From: an uncultured Bacteroidota bacterium
GTDB lineage: Bacteria; Bacteroidota; Bacteroidia; NS11-12g; UBA9320
Assembly (NCBI GenBank): GCA_937124965.1
Contig: CAKZLB010000043.1
Location: 1 to 64,000, forward strand
Direction of reading: 5' to 3'
DNA: 64,000 nucleotides
The translations under genes and the position numbers were made by a program. Below, piece by piece: positions 1 to 10,000 of the stretch. Positions within the stretch are counted from its first letter, which is position 1. The number at the start of each line of letters is the position of its first letter. Under the pieces are notes generated by a model. That model was not told where the DNA came from, searched no databases, and worked only from the letters and a program-made list of their open reading frames with translations.

Positions 1-74
1 TTCAATTCTTAAACCACAAAATGAAACGGCCAATTAACCATATAAAAATTAACATTGCCTAAATGCACTACGGG

Positions 75-236
75 TTATATTATAAAAGAAATTACCACTA
101 TGGAGACAACAATACCAGATATTTTCCCACCCAAGGCGATTCCAACCATGACAAGAACAACAAGTAAAAGTGATGAAAATCCAAAATACCTTGAAATGTA
201 ACTTTCTCCTTGCAATTTGATTTGACTACTCTCCAT
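75..236 (-). CDS. small membrane protein, two predicted helices
   Basis: I do not recognise this 53-residue protein. After about 16 polar residues it is almost entirely hydrophobic, with two likely transmembrane segments (about residues 17-32 and 37-53) separated by a short Gly-Lys turn, and it ends inside the second helix. An in-frame ATG ten codons further upstream (266) is possible, but the ATG at 236 is preferred. It follows a purine-rich stretch and overlaps the end of the upstream reading frame (stop at 226-228) by 11 bases, which suggests translational coupling. If the upstream reading frame is a decayed gene, this small protein may be a surviving partner of it. Confidence 0.5.
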   Translation of the reverse strand: MESSQIKLQGESYISRYFGFSSLLLVVLVMVGIALGGKISGIVVSIVVISFII

Positions 237-520
237 TACCCTCTTTTTCAGATTCCAATTTATCACTATTTTCGATTTTTTTCTGTATGTTAATCACTTG
301 GGACGTAACAGAAAACGTATTATATGTTTCATTGAGTACATCGAAGACACCCATAATTTGGCTCCCGTCTGTCAACGTTGCTGTTACATTCACCAACGGT
401 TGCAGCCTCTAGGGAAATCGAACTTGTCTTGCTGATAAGCATAGATTTCTTATTTCTTTTCACTAAATTAACATACCCCACATAATCCGCTTCCTTCCAA
501 AACTGTGTTGCACAACATGT
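226..520 (-). pseudogene. probable frameshifted gene remnant
   Basis: Two consecutive reading frames on the minus strand both read like protein and join through a single frameshift near 391-408. The first (520 to about 391) gives Q-F-W-K-E-A-D-Y-V-G-Y-V-N-L-V-K and then a Lys-rich turn and S-I-S-L-E-A-A. The second (about 408 to the stop at 226) gives V-N-V-T-A-T-L-T-D-G-S-Q and ends in an acidic, Lys-rich tail. Neither half has a convincing start codon, and the first half is closed upstream by TAA at 521-523. The alternating hydrophobic and polar pattern suggests beta strands. I cannot name the family. A sequencing indel could also explain the break. Confidence 0.4.
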
Positions 521-573
521 TTATAAGTACAGTGTTCTCCACAACATAATATATCCTTTGTTTTTTATCTTCG

Positions 574-2463
574 ATGGTTGAATCTTTCACGATAATTCAT
601 TCGATTTTGGCAGAGAACATAGTATATAACGAAGACAGTATTAAATCCCTAGATTGGCGCGAGCATATCCGTTTACGGCCTGGGATGTACATTGGAAAGC
701 TGGGCAATGGCTCGGCGGCTGATGATGGAATTTATGTATTATTAAAAGAAATCCTCGACAACTCTATTGATGAGTTTGTCATGGGTAACGGCAATAAAAT
801 TGAAATTGAAATCGATCAACGCACCGTGCGTGTTAGAGATTATGGTCGTGGAATTCCGCTGGGAAAGTTAATCGACTGTGTATCTAAAATAAATACTGGT
901 GGTAAATACGACTCAAAAGCCTTTCAGAAATCTGTAGGGCTTAACGGTGTTGGAACCAAGGCTGTAAATGCATTGTCTGAATATTTTAAAGTTCAATCAT
1001 TTCGTGATGGACAATCAAAAATTGCAGAATTTGAATACGGCGTTTTAACAAAAGAAGAAGATATAAAAACCGATGAGCCAAATGGTACTTTAACCGAGTT
1101 CGTATCTGATTCTACGGTGTTTAAAAACTATAAATTCATTAATGACTTTGTCGAAAATCAAATTTGGAATTACGTATACTTAAATGCTGGCCTGAGTATC
1201 TGGTTCAATAAAAAGCGTTACTATTCAAAAAATGGGTTACTTGATCTATTAACACGTAAATCAAATGAAGAGCAGCTTAAGTACCCAATAATTCACCTTA
1301 AAGGCGACGATATTGAAATGGCGTTGACACATGATAGTCACTATGGTGAAGACTATTACAGTTTTGTGAACGGACAGCATACAACACAGGGTGGAACCCA
1401 CCTAAACGCTTACAAAGAGAGTATTGTTAAGACGTTACGGGATTTTTATGGTAAGAACTTTGAACCGAGCGACATTCGAGCGTCCATTGTTACAGCAATA
1501 AGTATTCGTGTACAAGAACCTGTGTTTGAGTCTCAGACAAAAACAAAACTGGGTAGTACAGATATGGGTGCAGACGGACCTAGTCTGAAAGTACATATTG
1601 GAGATTTTATTAAAACGGCGTTAGATAATTACCTGCATCGAAACCCTCAAACAGCAGAGGCTCTTTTAAAGCGTATTCAGCAATCAGAGCGCGAGAGAAA
1701 GGATATGGCTGGTGTACGTAAAATTGCTAAGGAACGCGCTAAAAAAGCGAATCTACACAACAAAAAGCTGCGTGACTGTAAAGTTCATTTAGGAGATGAA
1801 AAAAATGATGTTCGATTAGATACCACGCTGTTTATCACGGAGGGTGATTCTGCAAGTGGTTCAATTACAAAAAGTCGGAACGTTTCGACACAAGCAGTTT
1901 TTAGTTTACGGGGAAAGCCGCTTAATAGCTTTGGACTAAGTAAAAAGGTGGTGTATGAAAACGAGGAATTTAACTTGTTACAGCATGCGCTGAATATCGA
2001 AGAAGGTCTTGAAAATTTACGCTATAACAAAGTAGTTATTGCAACGGATGCCGACGTAGATGGAATGCACATTCGGCTGCTGATGTTGACTTTCTTTCTT
2101 CAGTTCTTTCCAGATTTAGTGCGTGATGGGCACGTATACATATTGGATACGCCGCTTTTTAGAGTACGAAACAAAAAAGAAACAATTTATTGTTATTCCG
2201 ATGAAGAGCGAGTAGCTGCAATAGAAAAACTGTCGAATCCAGAAATCACTCGATTTAAAGGGTTAGGGGAAATTTCTCCGAATGAGTTTGGTACATTTAT
2301 CGGAGAAGATATTCGACTCGAACCGATTATCTTAAACGAGGAGACTTCGATTCCTAATTTGTTAGAATATTACATGGGTAAGAATACACCTGAGCGACAA
2401 GAATTTATTATTGGCAACCTAAAAATTGAATTGGATGTTATTGAGGAAGAGTTGGTCGCTTAA
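574..2463 (+). CDS. parE: DNA topoisomerase IV subunit B (ParE)
   Basis: ATPase subunit of the type IIA topoisomerase that decatenates daughter chromosomes in the cytoplasm. The N-terminal GHKL ATPase shows the Mg-binding Glu in KEILDN (residues 58-63), the D-Y-G-R-G-I motif (89-94) and the G-L-N-G-V-G-T-K lid. The C-terminal TOPRIM domain shows E-G-D-S-A (423-427) and D-A-D-V-D-G (492-497). At 629 residues without a large insertion it matches ParE better than GyrB. Its neighbour 151 bases downstream is parC, as usual in Bacteroidota. Start: ATG at 574, but a TTG at 607 gives the family-typical beginning (x-A-E-N followed by the conserved S-L-D-W), so the first 11 residues may not be translated. 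Confidence 0.95.
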   Translation: MVESFTIIHSILAENIVYNEDSIKSLDWREHIRLRPGMYIGKLGNGSAADDGIYVLLKEILDNSIDEFVMGNGNKIEIEIDQRTVRVRDYGRGIPLGKLIDCVSKINTGGKYDSKAFQKSVGLNGVGTKAVNALSEYFKVQSFRDGQSKIAEFEYGVLTKEEDIKTDEPNGTLTEFVSDSTVFKNYKFINDFVENQIWNYVYLNAGLSIWFNKKRYYSKNGLLDLLTRKSNEEQLKYPIIHLKGDDIEMALTHDSHYGEDYYSFVNGQHTTQGGTHLNAYKESIVKTLRDFYGKNFEPSDIRASIVTAISIRVQEPVFESQTKTKLGSTDMGADGPSLKVHIGDFIKTALDNYLHRNPQTAEALLKRIQQSERERKDMAGVRKIAKERAKKANLHNKKLRDCKVHLGDEKNDVRLDTTLFITEGDSASGSITKSRNVSTQAVFSLRGKPLNSFGLSKKVVYENEEFNLLQHALNIEEGLENLRYNKVVIATDADVDGMHIRLLMLTFFLQFFPDLVRDGHVYILDTPLFRVRNKKETIYCYSDEERVAAIEKLSNPEITRFKGLGEISPNEFGTFIGEDIRLEPIILNEETSIPNLLEYYMGKNTPERQEFIIGNLKIELDVIEEELVA

Positions 2464-2614
2464 TGCAATAAAACTTCTCAACAATATTGCTGAAAGGTGG
2501 GTGCATACAATGAACAAATCCACAATTACCCCACATTTTTTTAACGTCTTACTTTCACTTCTATTTAAACTTTATTTTCGCTAACACTTTGCGAATACAT
2601 ATTCCATTGTCTGT

Positions 2615-5323
2615 ATGTCAGAAGAAAACGAAATAGAAGATAACGCACCAGAAGGTTTTGATGGCGCCAGTGAGCGTGCCTTAAAGGGCATGTACAAAGA
2701 TTGGTTTCTTGATTATGCTTCCTATGTAATATTAGAACGTGCCGTTCCAAATATTGAAGATGGGTTAAAACCCGTTCAACGTCGGATTCTACATAGTATG
2801 AAGGAGATGGATGATGGACGTTACAACAAGGTAGCAAACATCATCGGGAACACCATGCAATATCACCCTCATGGTGATGCATCAATTGGAGACGCTATTG
2901 TAAATCTAGGTCAGAAAGATTTATTAATAGACACACAAGGTAACTGGGGCGACATACGAACAGGAGATCGCGCTGCTGCACCAAGGTATATTGAAGCACG
3001 CTTAACAAAGTTTGCCTTAGAAGTTGCTTTCAATAAGCAAACTACGAATTGGCAGAAATCGTATGATGGGCGGAAAAACGAGCCTATAACATTGCCAATG
3101 AAATTTCCTTTACTTCTTGCGCAAGGAGTTGAAGGTATAGCTGTTGGATTATCAACTAAAATAATGCCTCACAACTTCATTGAATTAATCAATGCAAGTA
3201 TTGCGGTGCTTAAAGGAAAAACGACAAAGCTCCTCCCCGATTTTCCAACGGGCGGACTAGCAGATTTTACAGATTATAACTCTGGTCTGCGCGGAAGTAA
3301 AATAAAGGTGCGTGCCCGCATTGAAGAGCAAGATAAAAAAACCATAATCATTCGCGAAATACCTTACGGTCAAACAACTACATCAGTTATCGATAGTATA
3401 ATTAAGGCAAATGATAAAGGTAAAATCAAGATTAAAAAGGTTGTTGACAACACGGCTAAGGAACTTGAAATTGAGGTTCATTTAGCTCCTGGAATTTCTT
3501 CGGATAAAACCATTGACGCTTTGTATGCTTTTACAAACTGTGAGGTGTCAATTAGTCCAAATGCTTGTGTCATTGTAGACAATAAACCCATGTTTTTAAC
3601 GGTCGATGAAATTCTTAGAATTAATACTGAGAATACAAAAGACCTTTTAAAACAAGAACTAGAAATTAAACGCGGGGAACTTGAAGAGAAATGGCACTTT
3701 AGTTCACTGGAGAAGATATTTATAGAAGAAAGAATATACCGAGATATTGAGGAAGAAACTACCTGGGAAGGGGTTTTAGCTGCCATAGACAAAGGATTAG
3801 AGCCATTTAAAAAGTTATTGAAGCGTGAGGTTACCCAAGATGATATTATTCGTCTGACGGAAATTAAAATTAAGCGAATTAGTAAGTTTGATTCATTCAA
3901 AGCTGATGAACTTTTAAAAGGCATTGAAGATGAACTAGAGCAAGTTAATCATCATCTTGAAACACTTACTGATTTTGCAATTAACTACTTTCAGAATTTA
4001 CTAAAAAAGTATGGTAAAGGAAGAGAACGCAAGACGGAAATGCGCGAATTCGGGAGCATACAAGCCGCCGTTGTTGCAGTTGCAAATGAAAAACTATACG
4101 CTAACTTTGAAGAAGGTTTTGTTGGAACAAGCTTAAAGAAAGACACATATATCAGTGATTGTTCTGACCTCGATGATATCATTGTCTTCACTGCTGATGG
4201 AAACTATACAGTCAGTAAAGTCTCGGCAAAAGCGTTCTTTGGCAAGAACATCATACATGTTTCTGTTTGGAGAAAAGGAGACGATCGAAAAGTCTACAAT
4301 TGCGTGTATACGGATGGCGAAAGTATGAAGACTTTTGCCAAGCGGTTTAATGTTAATTCCATAACACGAGATAAACCGTACAACGTCGGAAAAAATGATA
4401 AATCAAAAGTTCAGTATTTCAGCGCAAACCCCAATGGTGAGGCTGAGGTCGTTACCGTATACCTTCATGGTTTAGCGAAAGCCCGAAAAAAGGTGTACGA
4501 TTTTGATTTCTCTGATTTAGCAATTAAAGGTCGAAGTTCTCAAGGAAATACAGTAAGTAAATACCGAATACGCAAAGTAGAGCTTAAGCAAAAAGGAAAA
4601 TCAACGATTGGAGGCAGAGATATTTGGTATGAAAATTCTATTGGTCGACTGAACGTTGATGATCGAGGTGTTCTTTTAGGAAGCTTTCAGACTGATGATT
4701 TAATTCTCGTTATTTATCAGTCAGGTGAGTATCAATTAACAAGTCATGAGCTCACAAATCATTATGAGCCCAAGGATGTGATGCTTATTGAGAAGTTTAA
4801 CCCAAAAAAGGTAATTTCTGCAGTTCATTACGACGCGAAACAAAAAATATATTTCGTAAAACGGTTTATAATCGAGACTACATCAATAGGTAAAAAGTTT
4901 TCATTTATTAATGAAGGCCGCAATTCAAGACTGATGTTTGTTTCCACAAAACCGAATGCTACGGTGCATTTGGTGACTAAAAATTCTCAAAAAGAAAAGG
5001 AAGAAGAAGAGATTGTTCTAAGAGATTTTATTGACGTAAAAGGATGGAAATCAATTGGAAACAAACTAACAAGCGACACTTTCGTGAAGCTAACAGAAGT
5101 AGATGTACCAGTAGAGGAAATTGAAGAGGAAGAAAACACGAATGAGGATGATAATTCTCAAAATGATGAATCTACAGACTCCTCTCCAAATATTCAGGAG
5201 AACGTAAATACCGAAGTTGAAGAAATAAAATCTCCAAAAAATACACCACCATCAGAAGACAACGATACGACCGAGGATAAAGGGAAAACGTTTACATCTG
5301 GCGATCAATTGAATCTTTTATAA
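2615..5323 (+). CDS. parC: DNA topoisomerase IV subunit A (ParC)
   Basis: DNA-cleaving subunit partnering ParE. The N-terminal domain has K-P-V-Q-R-R-I-L-H, the HPHGD region, and the catalytic tyrosine in R-Y-I-E-A-R-L at Tyr125. A coiled coil follows (about 360-470), then a GyrA-like C-terminal propeller region (about 500-810). The last 80 or so residues are a very acidic, Ser/Thr-rich disordered tail ending Q-L-N-L-L, which resembles a beta-clamp-binding peptide (see findings). The 902-residue length is normal for Bacteroidota ParC. The stop overlaps the start of the methyltransferase gene by one base (TAATG), so the two are probably co-translated. Confidence 0.95.
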   Translation: MSEENEIEDNAPEGFDGASERALKGMYKDWFLDYASYVILERAVPNIEDGLKPVQRRILHSMKEMDDGRYNKVANIIGNTMQYHPHGDASIGDAIVNLGQKDLLIDTQGNWGDIRTGDRAAAPRYIEARLTKFALEVAFNKQTTNWQKSYDGRKNEPITLPMKFPLLLAQGVEGIAVGLSTKIMPHNFIELINASIAVLKGKTTKLLPDFPTGGLADFTDYNSGLRGSKIKVRARIEEQDKKTIIIREIPYGQTTTSVIDSIIKANDKGKIKIKKVVDNTAKELEIEVHLAPGISSDKTIDALYAFTNCEVSISPNACVIVDNKPMFLTVDEILRINTENTKDLLKQELEIKRGELEEKWHFSSLEKIFIEERIYRDIEEETTWEGVLAAIDKGLEPFKKLLKREVTQDDIIRLTEIKIKRISKFDSFKADELLKGIEDELEQVNHHLETLTDFAINYFQNLLKKYGKGRERKTEMREFGSIQAAVVAVANEKLYANFEEGFVGTSLKKDTYISDCSDLDDIIVFTADGNYTVSKVSAKAFFGKNIIHVSVWRKGDDRKVYNCVYTDGESMKTFAKRFNVNSITRDKPYNVGKNDKSKVQYFSANPNGEAEVVTVYLHGLAKARKKVYDFDFSDLAIKGRSSQGNTVSKYRIRKVELKQKGKSTIGGRDIWYENSIGRLNVDDRGVLLGSFQTDDLILVIYQSGEYQLTSHELTNHYEPKDVMLIEKFNPKKVISAVHYDAKQKIYFVKRFIIETTSIGKKFSFINEGRNSRLMFVSTKPNATVHLVTKNSQKEKEEEEIVLRDFIDVKGWKSIGNKLTSDTFVKLTEVDVPVEEIEEEENTNEDDNSQNDESTDSSPNIQENVNTEVEEIKSPKNTPPSEDNDTTEDKGKTFTSGDQLNLL

Positions 5324-6015
5324 TGAGTGAAAACAAAATTGTCCCAATTTCAATTCCAGGTATTCATCAGGCGTTTTGGCCATATTTTGTGAATGAAACA
5401 AACGGTGAAAAAATAAAAGTTCTTGACTGTGGCGCTGGTCACGGTGCTTTTACAAAGAAACTTTATGAAGACGGTTATGATGTTTCAGCATGCGATTTAT
5501 TTCCTGAAATATTCTATTACGACAAAGTTGAGTGTAAAAAAGCAGACGTAACAGACAAGCTACCCTTTGAAGATCAAGCCTTTGATGCAATCGTTGCTAT
5601 GGAGATCATGGAACATATCCAAGATCACGAAGTATTTTTTAATGAAAGTAATCGTGTATTGAAGAAAGGTGGTTCAGTATATATCTCCACCCCTAACGTG
5701 TTGAGCCTTAAGTCGCGAATACGATTTTTGTTTACTGGCTTTTTCTATAGTTTTAAACCACTTGAAATTACCAATTACGATGGTTTACAACATGTCGCAT
5801 CATTAACACTAGACCAGTACGACTACTTAGCAGTAAAGCGTGGATTCGCACGAGCTGAATACTCCTACGACAAACGTCAAACTACTTCTATACTGTTAAT
5901 GGCCTTGTATCCAGTGTTGTGGTTGATGTCAAAAATCAAAAAGACTGGTAGCTTTCACAATCAAATTGATTTACTTACGGGCAGAATCATATTTATGAAG
6001 TACACTAAGCTGTAG
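5323..6015 (+). CDS. class I SAM-dependent methyltransferase
   Basis: Methyltransf_11-type enzyme, 230 residues. SAM-binding motif I is V-L-D-C-G-A-G-H-G (33-41), an acidic residue ends beta 2 (Asp58), and the motif P-F-E-D-Q-A-F-D (81-88) is followed by V-A-M-E-I-M-E-H and L-K-K-G-G-S-V-Y-I-S-T-P. A hydrophobic segment near residues 188-205 could be membrane-associating. The substrate cannot be inferred; relatives methylate glycans, lipids or quinones. It overlaps parC by one base. Its 3' end overlaps the convergent acetyltransferase gene by 11 bases, so there is no room for a separate terminator. Confidence 0.85.
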   Translation: MSENKIVPISIPGIHQAFWPYFVNETNGEKIKVLDCGAGHGAFTKKLYEDGYDVSACDLFPEIFYYDKVECKKADVTDKLPFEDQAFDAIVAMEIMEHIQDHEVFFNESNRVLKKGGSVYISTPNVLSLKSRIRFLFTGFFYSFKPLEITNYDGLQHVASLTLDQYDYLAVKRGFARAEYSYDKRQTTSILLMALYPVLWLMSKIKKTGSFHNQIDLLTGRIIFMKYTKL

Positions 6016-6487
6016 GTAACTCAATCTTCGAATCCCAACAAATGTTAATAGCACTAAGATTGGGCAACTCTAAACGTTTATTTGTTGTTACAAACCCGTT
6101 TTTTGTATAAAAGTCTAATGGTGAGAAATATGTTTCACCATTTGCTTTCAATGTAGAATTATGATCAATTACCCAACCATTTAGCAGTGATTTGTGCCCT
6201 TTAGCTATTTTCAGAAGTCTACGACCAATTCCTTGTTTCTGATAACTAGAATCCAGAATCATAGCGAACCAGTCTGCATCATCACGACCAAAAACGGTCA
6301 ACCACCCAATGAACAAATTATTATCGGTTGCAAACCAATGATGAGGTTTTTCTAATCCATCAAGGTAAGACATTGTCTCACTTAAAGATGTATGTCGTAA
6401 CGATTCGGGATACTCGTTATTCCATAAGGCATGAATAAAAGCTACATGCTCAGATTGCAAATCTGTACATTCGAGTATTTGAATCAT
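6005..6487 (-). CDS. GNAT family N-acetyltransferase
   Basis: 160-residue acetyl-CoA-dependent acetyltransferase. Motif A is visible as S-S-Y-Q-K-Q-G-I-G-R-R-L-L (80-92), matching the acetyl-CoA pyrophosphate-binding Q/R-x-x-G-x-G/A loop. The preceding strand W-F-A-M-I-L-D and the late D-F-Y-T-K-N-G-F segment fit the GNAT fold. The substrate is unknown. It lies 11 bases downstream of the small secreted-protein gene at 6499-6903 and is probably co-transcribed with it. Confidence 0.85.
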   Translation of the reverse strand: MIQILECTDLQSEHVAFIHALWNNEYPESLRHTSLSETMSYLDGLEKPHHWFATDNNLFIGWLTVFGRDDADWFAMILDSSYQKQGIGRRLLKIAKGHKSLLNGWVIDHNSTLKANGETYFSPLDFYTKNGFVTTNKRLELPNLSAINICWDSKIELPTA

Positions 6488-6498
6488 GCCGAACAGAG

Positions 6499-6903
6499 CT
6501 ATTTTTTAGCCTTTTCTTTTTTTCGTTCCAGAACAACGACGATTCCTGCTTTGGACTTTAGAACAATAAGGTCGTTTGACGTAGTTACCATCACATCGAA
6601 GCCATACGGTCTTTTGTCTTTCACAAACGTGATATAATTCCCACTTGGTTTCTTCATATACGGAATTTTGTCATCAGAATCGCCAAATGTCACATGTGTG
6701 GAGTCAAACTCAACACTAAAACTATTGATTGTTACAGTTGTGTCGTTTGATGTTTTCGGGCACAATTCGCAAAAACTCACTCGTTGGTTGTTAACTTGTT
6801 CCATGGCACAATGTGCATCCCATTTCCCATATAATTGAGTTTGAGCATTTGTTGAAATTGCAAACGTGCACATTAATGCGAATAGAAGAATTTTAAAGTT
6901 CAT
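6499..6903 (-). CDS. small secreted protein, possibly lipocalin-like
   Basis: 134 residues with a clear signal peptide (hydrophobic core about 5-16, cleavage likely after A-I-S-T-N-A at residue 20). The mature part opens with L-Y-G-K-W-D and is made of short beta-prone stretches with three Cys residues (C-A-M-E, then F-C-E-L-C), ending in a Lys-rich tail. The G-x-W opening is typical of small lipocalin-like or META-like beta barrels in Bacteroidota, but this is resemblance only. It is upstream of and probably co-transcribed with the GNAT gene. The 115 bases between it and the giant surface-protein gene show nothing recognisable. Confidence 0.7.
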   Translation of the reverse strand: MNFKILLFALMCTFAISTNAQTQLYGKWDAHCAMEQVNNQRVSFCELCPKTSNDTTVTINSFSVEFDSTHVTFGDSDDKIPYMKKPSGNYITFVKDKRPYGFDVMVTTSNDLIVLKSKAGIVVVLERKKEKAKK

Positions 6904-7018
6904 AGAATTTATTTAAAGCACGAAAAATACCATATTCTCCAATAAGATGAAATGTTAACGTGGATAAGGGTATAAATATTTAATGAAAATGATAAAAATA
7001 TACGGCTAGATTACATAA

Positions 7019-10000
7019 CTACCGAACTAGTTGAACGATTCCAGAATAGTAATGCGGAACATTTTCAAAGTCACGGATTGTAATTAAATAGAAATAAGCT
7101 CCTTGAATAGCATTTTCACCTGTCCACGGTTTATTTAAGCCATTAAAAATTTGTTCACCCCATCGATTGTAAACTTTTAGTTCATAGTTGCCTATACCTA
7201 ACCCCTGAGGAGAAAAAGTGTTATTGATATTATCATCGTTCGGATGAAATGCATTTGGAATCAAAATATTAACGACAAAATCAATAATAATCTGATCAGA
7301 ATAAACTGATTTACAGCCAAACTGATTTTCGACTTGTTGGTTAATCGTATAGGTCGCTGTATCGGGGAATCGATAGTTAAAGTTTGCTTCATTAGTCGTG
7401 AATCCATTTGAGAATATATAGCTATGCGCAACGACATCAGAAGACGCTGTAGAAGTAAATTGAACATCACTATTCACAACATCTGCTCGTTCTGGATTCA
7501 TAAAAAATCCTGCTTCTGGTAATTCGTGAATCACAACCTGCTTACTTTCCGAATAGTTGCATCCTGCATTTGTTGTAAAACGTAACTCAACATCATAATT
7601 TCCAGATGTTTGATATGCGTATTTAAAACTATCAACTCCAGTACGAATTGTTCCGTCACCCAGTTTCCATGAAATACTAGTAATAGGAGCTTTGATATCG
7701 GTTATTGCTTGTTTGACCAGCGTTGTATCAAAAACACACACGTCCGTAATATCAAAATCAGGATTTACAATTCGTTCTACCATAACATCATGATATGCAG
7801 AATCGAAGCAGTTAAAAGAATTTGTTACAAACAATGATATTGGATAAGTACCAATTGCAGTGAACGTATGACTCGGTGATTTTTCGATACTTGACACACC
7901 ATCACCAAAACTCCATTTCCAATCTGTTAACGTTCCTAATGACGTTGTAGAAGCATCTATGAAATTAGCTGCATTGTCTTCACATGGAAGGTCGGATGTA
8001 AAGTCGGCTACTGGTTTTGGATCAATAGTAAATTGAAAATTAGTATCTGTAGAGCACCCATTGCTAAAATTAGTGGTAATTTTCACAGGATATTGACCTG
8101 GAGCGTTAAATGCTAATGCGTTTAAGTCACCAGTAGTTGTTCGACTAATATTCGGAAACGACCAATTGAAGTCTTGGACAGAGTCCTGTTGAGTGATGAT
8201 AATTTCAAAATCGATTGGGCTCTCAGCACAATTTCCGTCAACAATGAGTGATGGTTTTTCGGTGTATTTAACCCATGCTTGAGCATTCGATGAAGTATCC
8301 ATACAGCCACTATCAGATTGAACGATGAGAGAAGTAGAAAATAACCCTTCTAGCAAAAATTGTTTTGCAAATCGAATTCCTCCAACATATTGCTGCCCAT
8401 CAATAGTCCATGTATTTGAGACGATACTCCCATTCGATATCGAACTCGTTGAATTTAGAATAATTGAATCTCCTTTACATGGATGTTCGACTGAATAGCT
8501 CGATACAGGATTCGGGTTAATAACTACAGTGCTTTTTGCAGTGTCTTTGCAGTTGTTATTCGTTTCCACAATGGTTTCATATTTGAAAGTCCCTGGCTGT
8601 GTGTAAAAATAACTACTATCGTTTGAAGAAATAAACGTAGTCCCATCGTCCATGTTCCAATCATAACGTATGATTGATTGTGTTGGATCGAGCACAATTG
8701 ACGGTTTTAGAATAATGGAATCACCAAAACAAACACTTTGTTTGGGCAATGATATATTTGGCTTGTTATAGACTTCAACAGTGTCTTTAAATACATCAAC
8801 ACACCCCTTGTCTGTTTGTGTGTTCAGTTCAATTTCAATTGCTCCATACGAAAGTGAAGCATGGGATAACTCTCTAGATGTATAGCTAGAATCTTCAATT
8901 AACCAAAGGTGTGATATCGTTCCTCGATCCACCAAAGAAGAATTGACCGCTTTAATAGAGTCAAATTGACAAACATTTACAGAGGTAAAACCAGCCGTTG
9001 GAAGAGGATAAGGAGAAATAAACTGAGTGTCTGCGTCGGAACACCCGAAACTATCTAAAACGAATAATTCAACTTGTACTGATGAATCGAACGTTGGAAT
9101 GAAACCAGGAACCTGATTGATTATTGTATCGCCAAAATCAAAAACGTATCGAACTGTATCGAAACCAATATCACCTAATTTGCTTGCATTTGTTATGGTA
9201 TACCCCTCTCCAACACATGTGTCTCGGAAACTAATATTTGCGATTGGCTTTCGTCTTACCGCAACAAATGTTGAGTCTTCAATAGTACACCCTTGCCCAT
9301 CAGTAATATGTATTTTATACAAAGTTGACTGTATTGGATTTGCCCAAGTCTTAACTCCATTAGAATTTTGTAAACTATCAGTTGGTGTCCATTGGTATGA
9401 CTTAAAACCACTGCCACCACTTGGTACTTCACCAATAATTAAGCGTTCTCCTTCACAAATGTTAAACGTGTCAGCTAAGTCTAGGAACATAGCTGGATAA
9501 AGAGTGACTATAACCGTGTCAACCGAACTACAACTGCCTCGATCTGTTTTGAGAATTAATGGGTAGGTTGCATCATCTTGTGTTGAATTTATAGCATTGA
9601 AATTGGTTAAACTGCTATCATCATTTTCAATATAGTTCGGCGTTAACCACAGATAACTAACACTTTTCATTGGTGGAGTCCCAATTTGCAAATCAGTTCT
9701 GGAACAACCTGCTATGTCCACACCTGCATTTATTAATTGTACGTTTTTGACTTTGGTAAAAGTCTGGTCGCATACACAGTTTGTGCTGTCAATAACTATA
9801 ACCAAATCACAGACATATGCAGACAAAGCGTCAAAAGATCGGGTTCTCATCACCACTTGATTCGTTGAAATTAATTGATAAAGTGTATCCACTGACAATA
9901 ATGGTTCACCTACATCATACCGGCCATTTGTGTTCGTGTCGGCTACAAACTTCACATACAAAGGAATGTTATTCTCTTTTTGAGTACCGATATTCGAAAC

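Noticed and set aside
3478-3924. Minus-strand reading frame inside parC
   Set aside because: A Ser/Ile-rich shadow of parC coding sequence without any domain signal.
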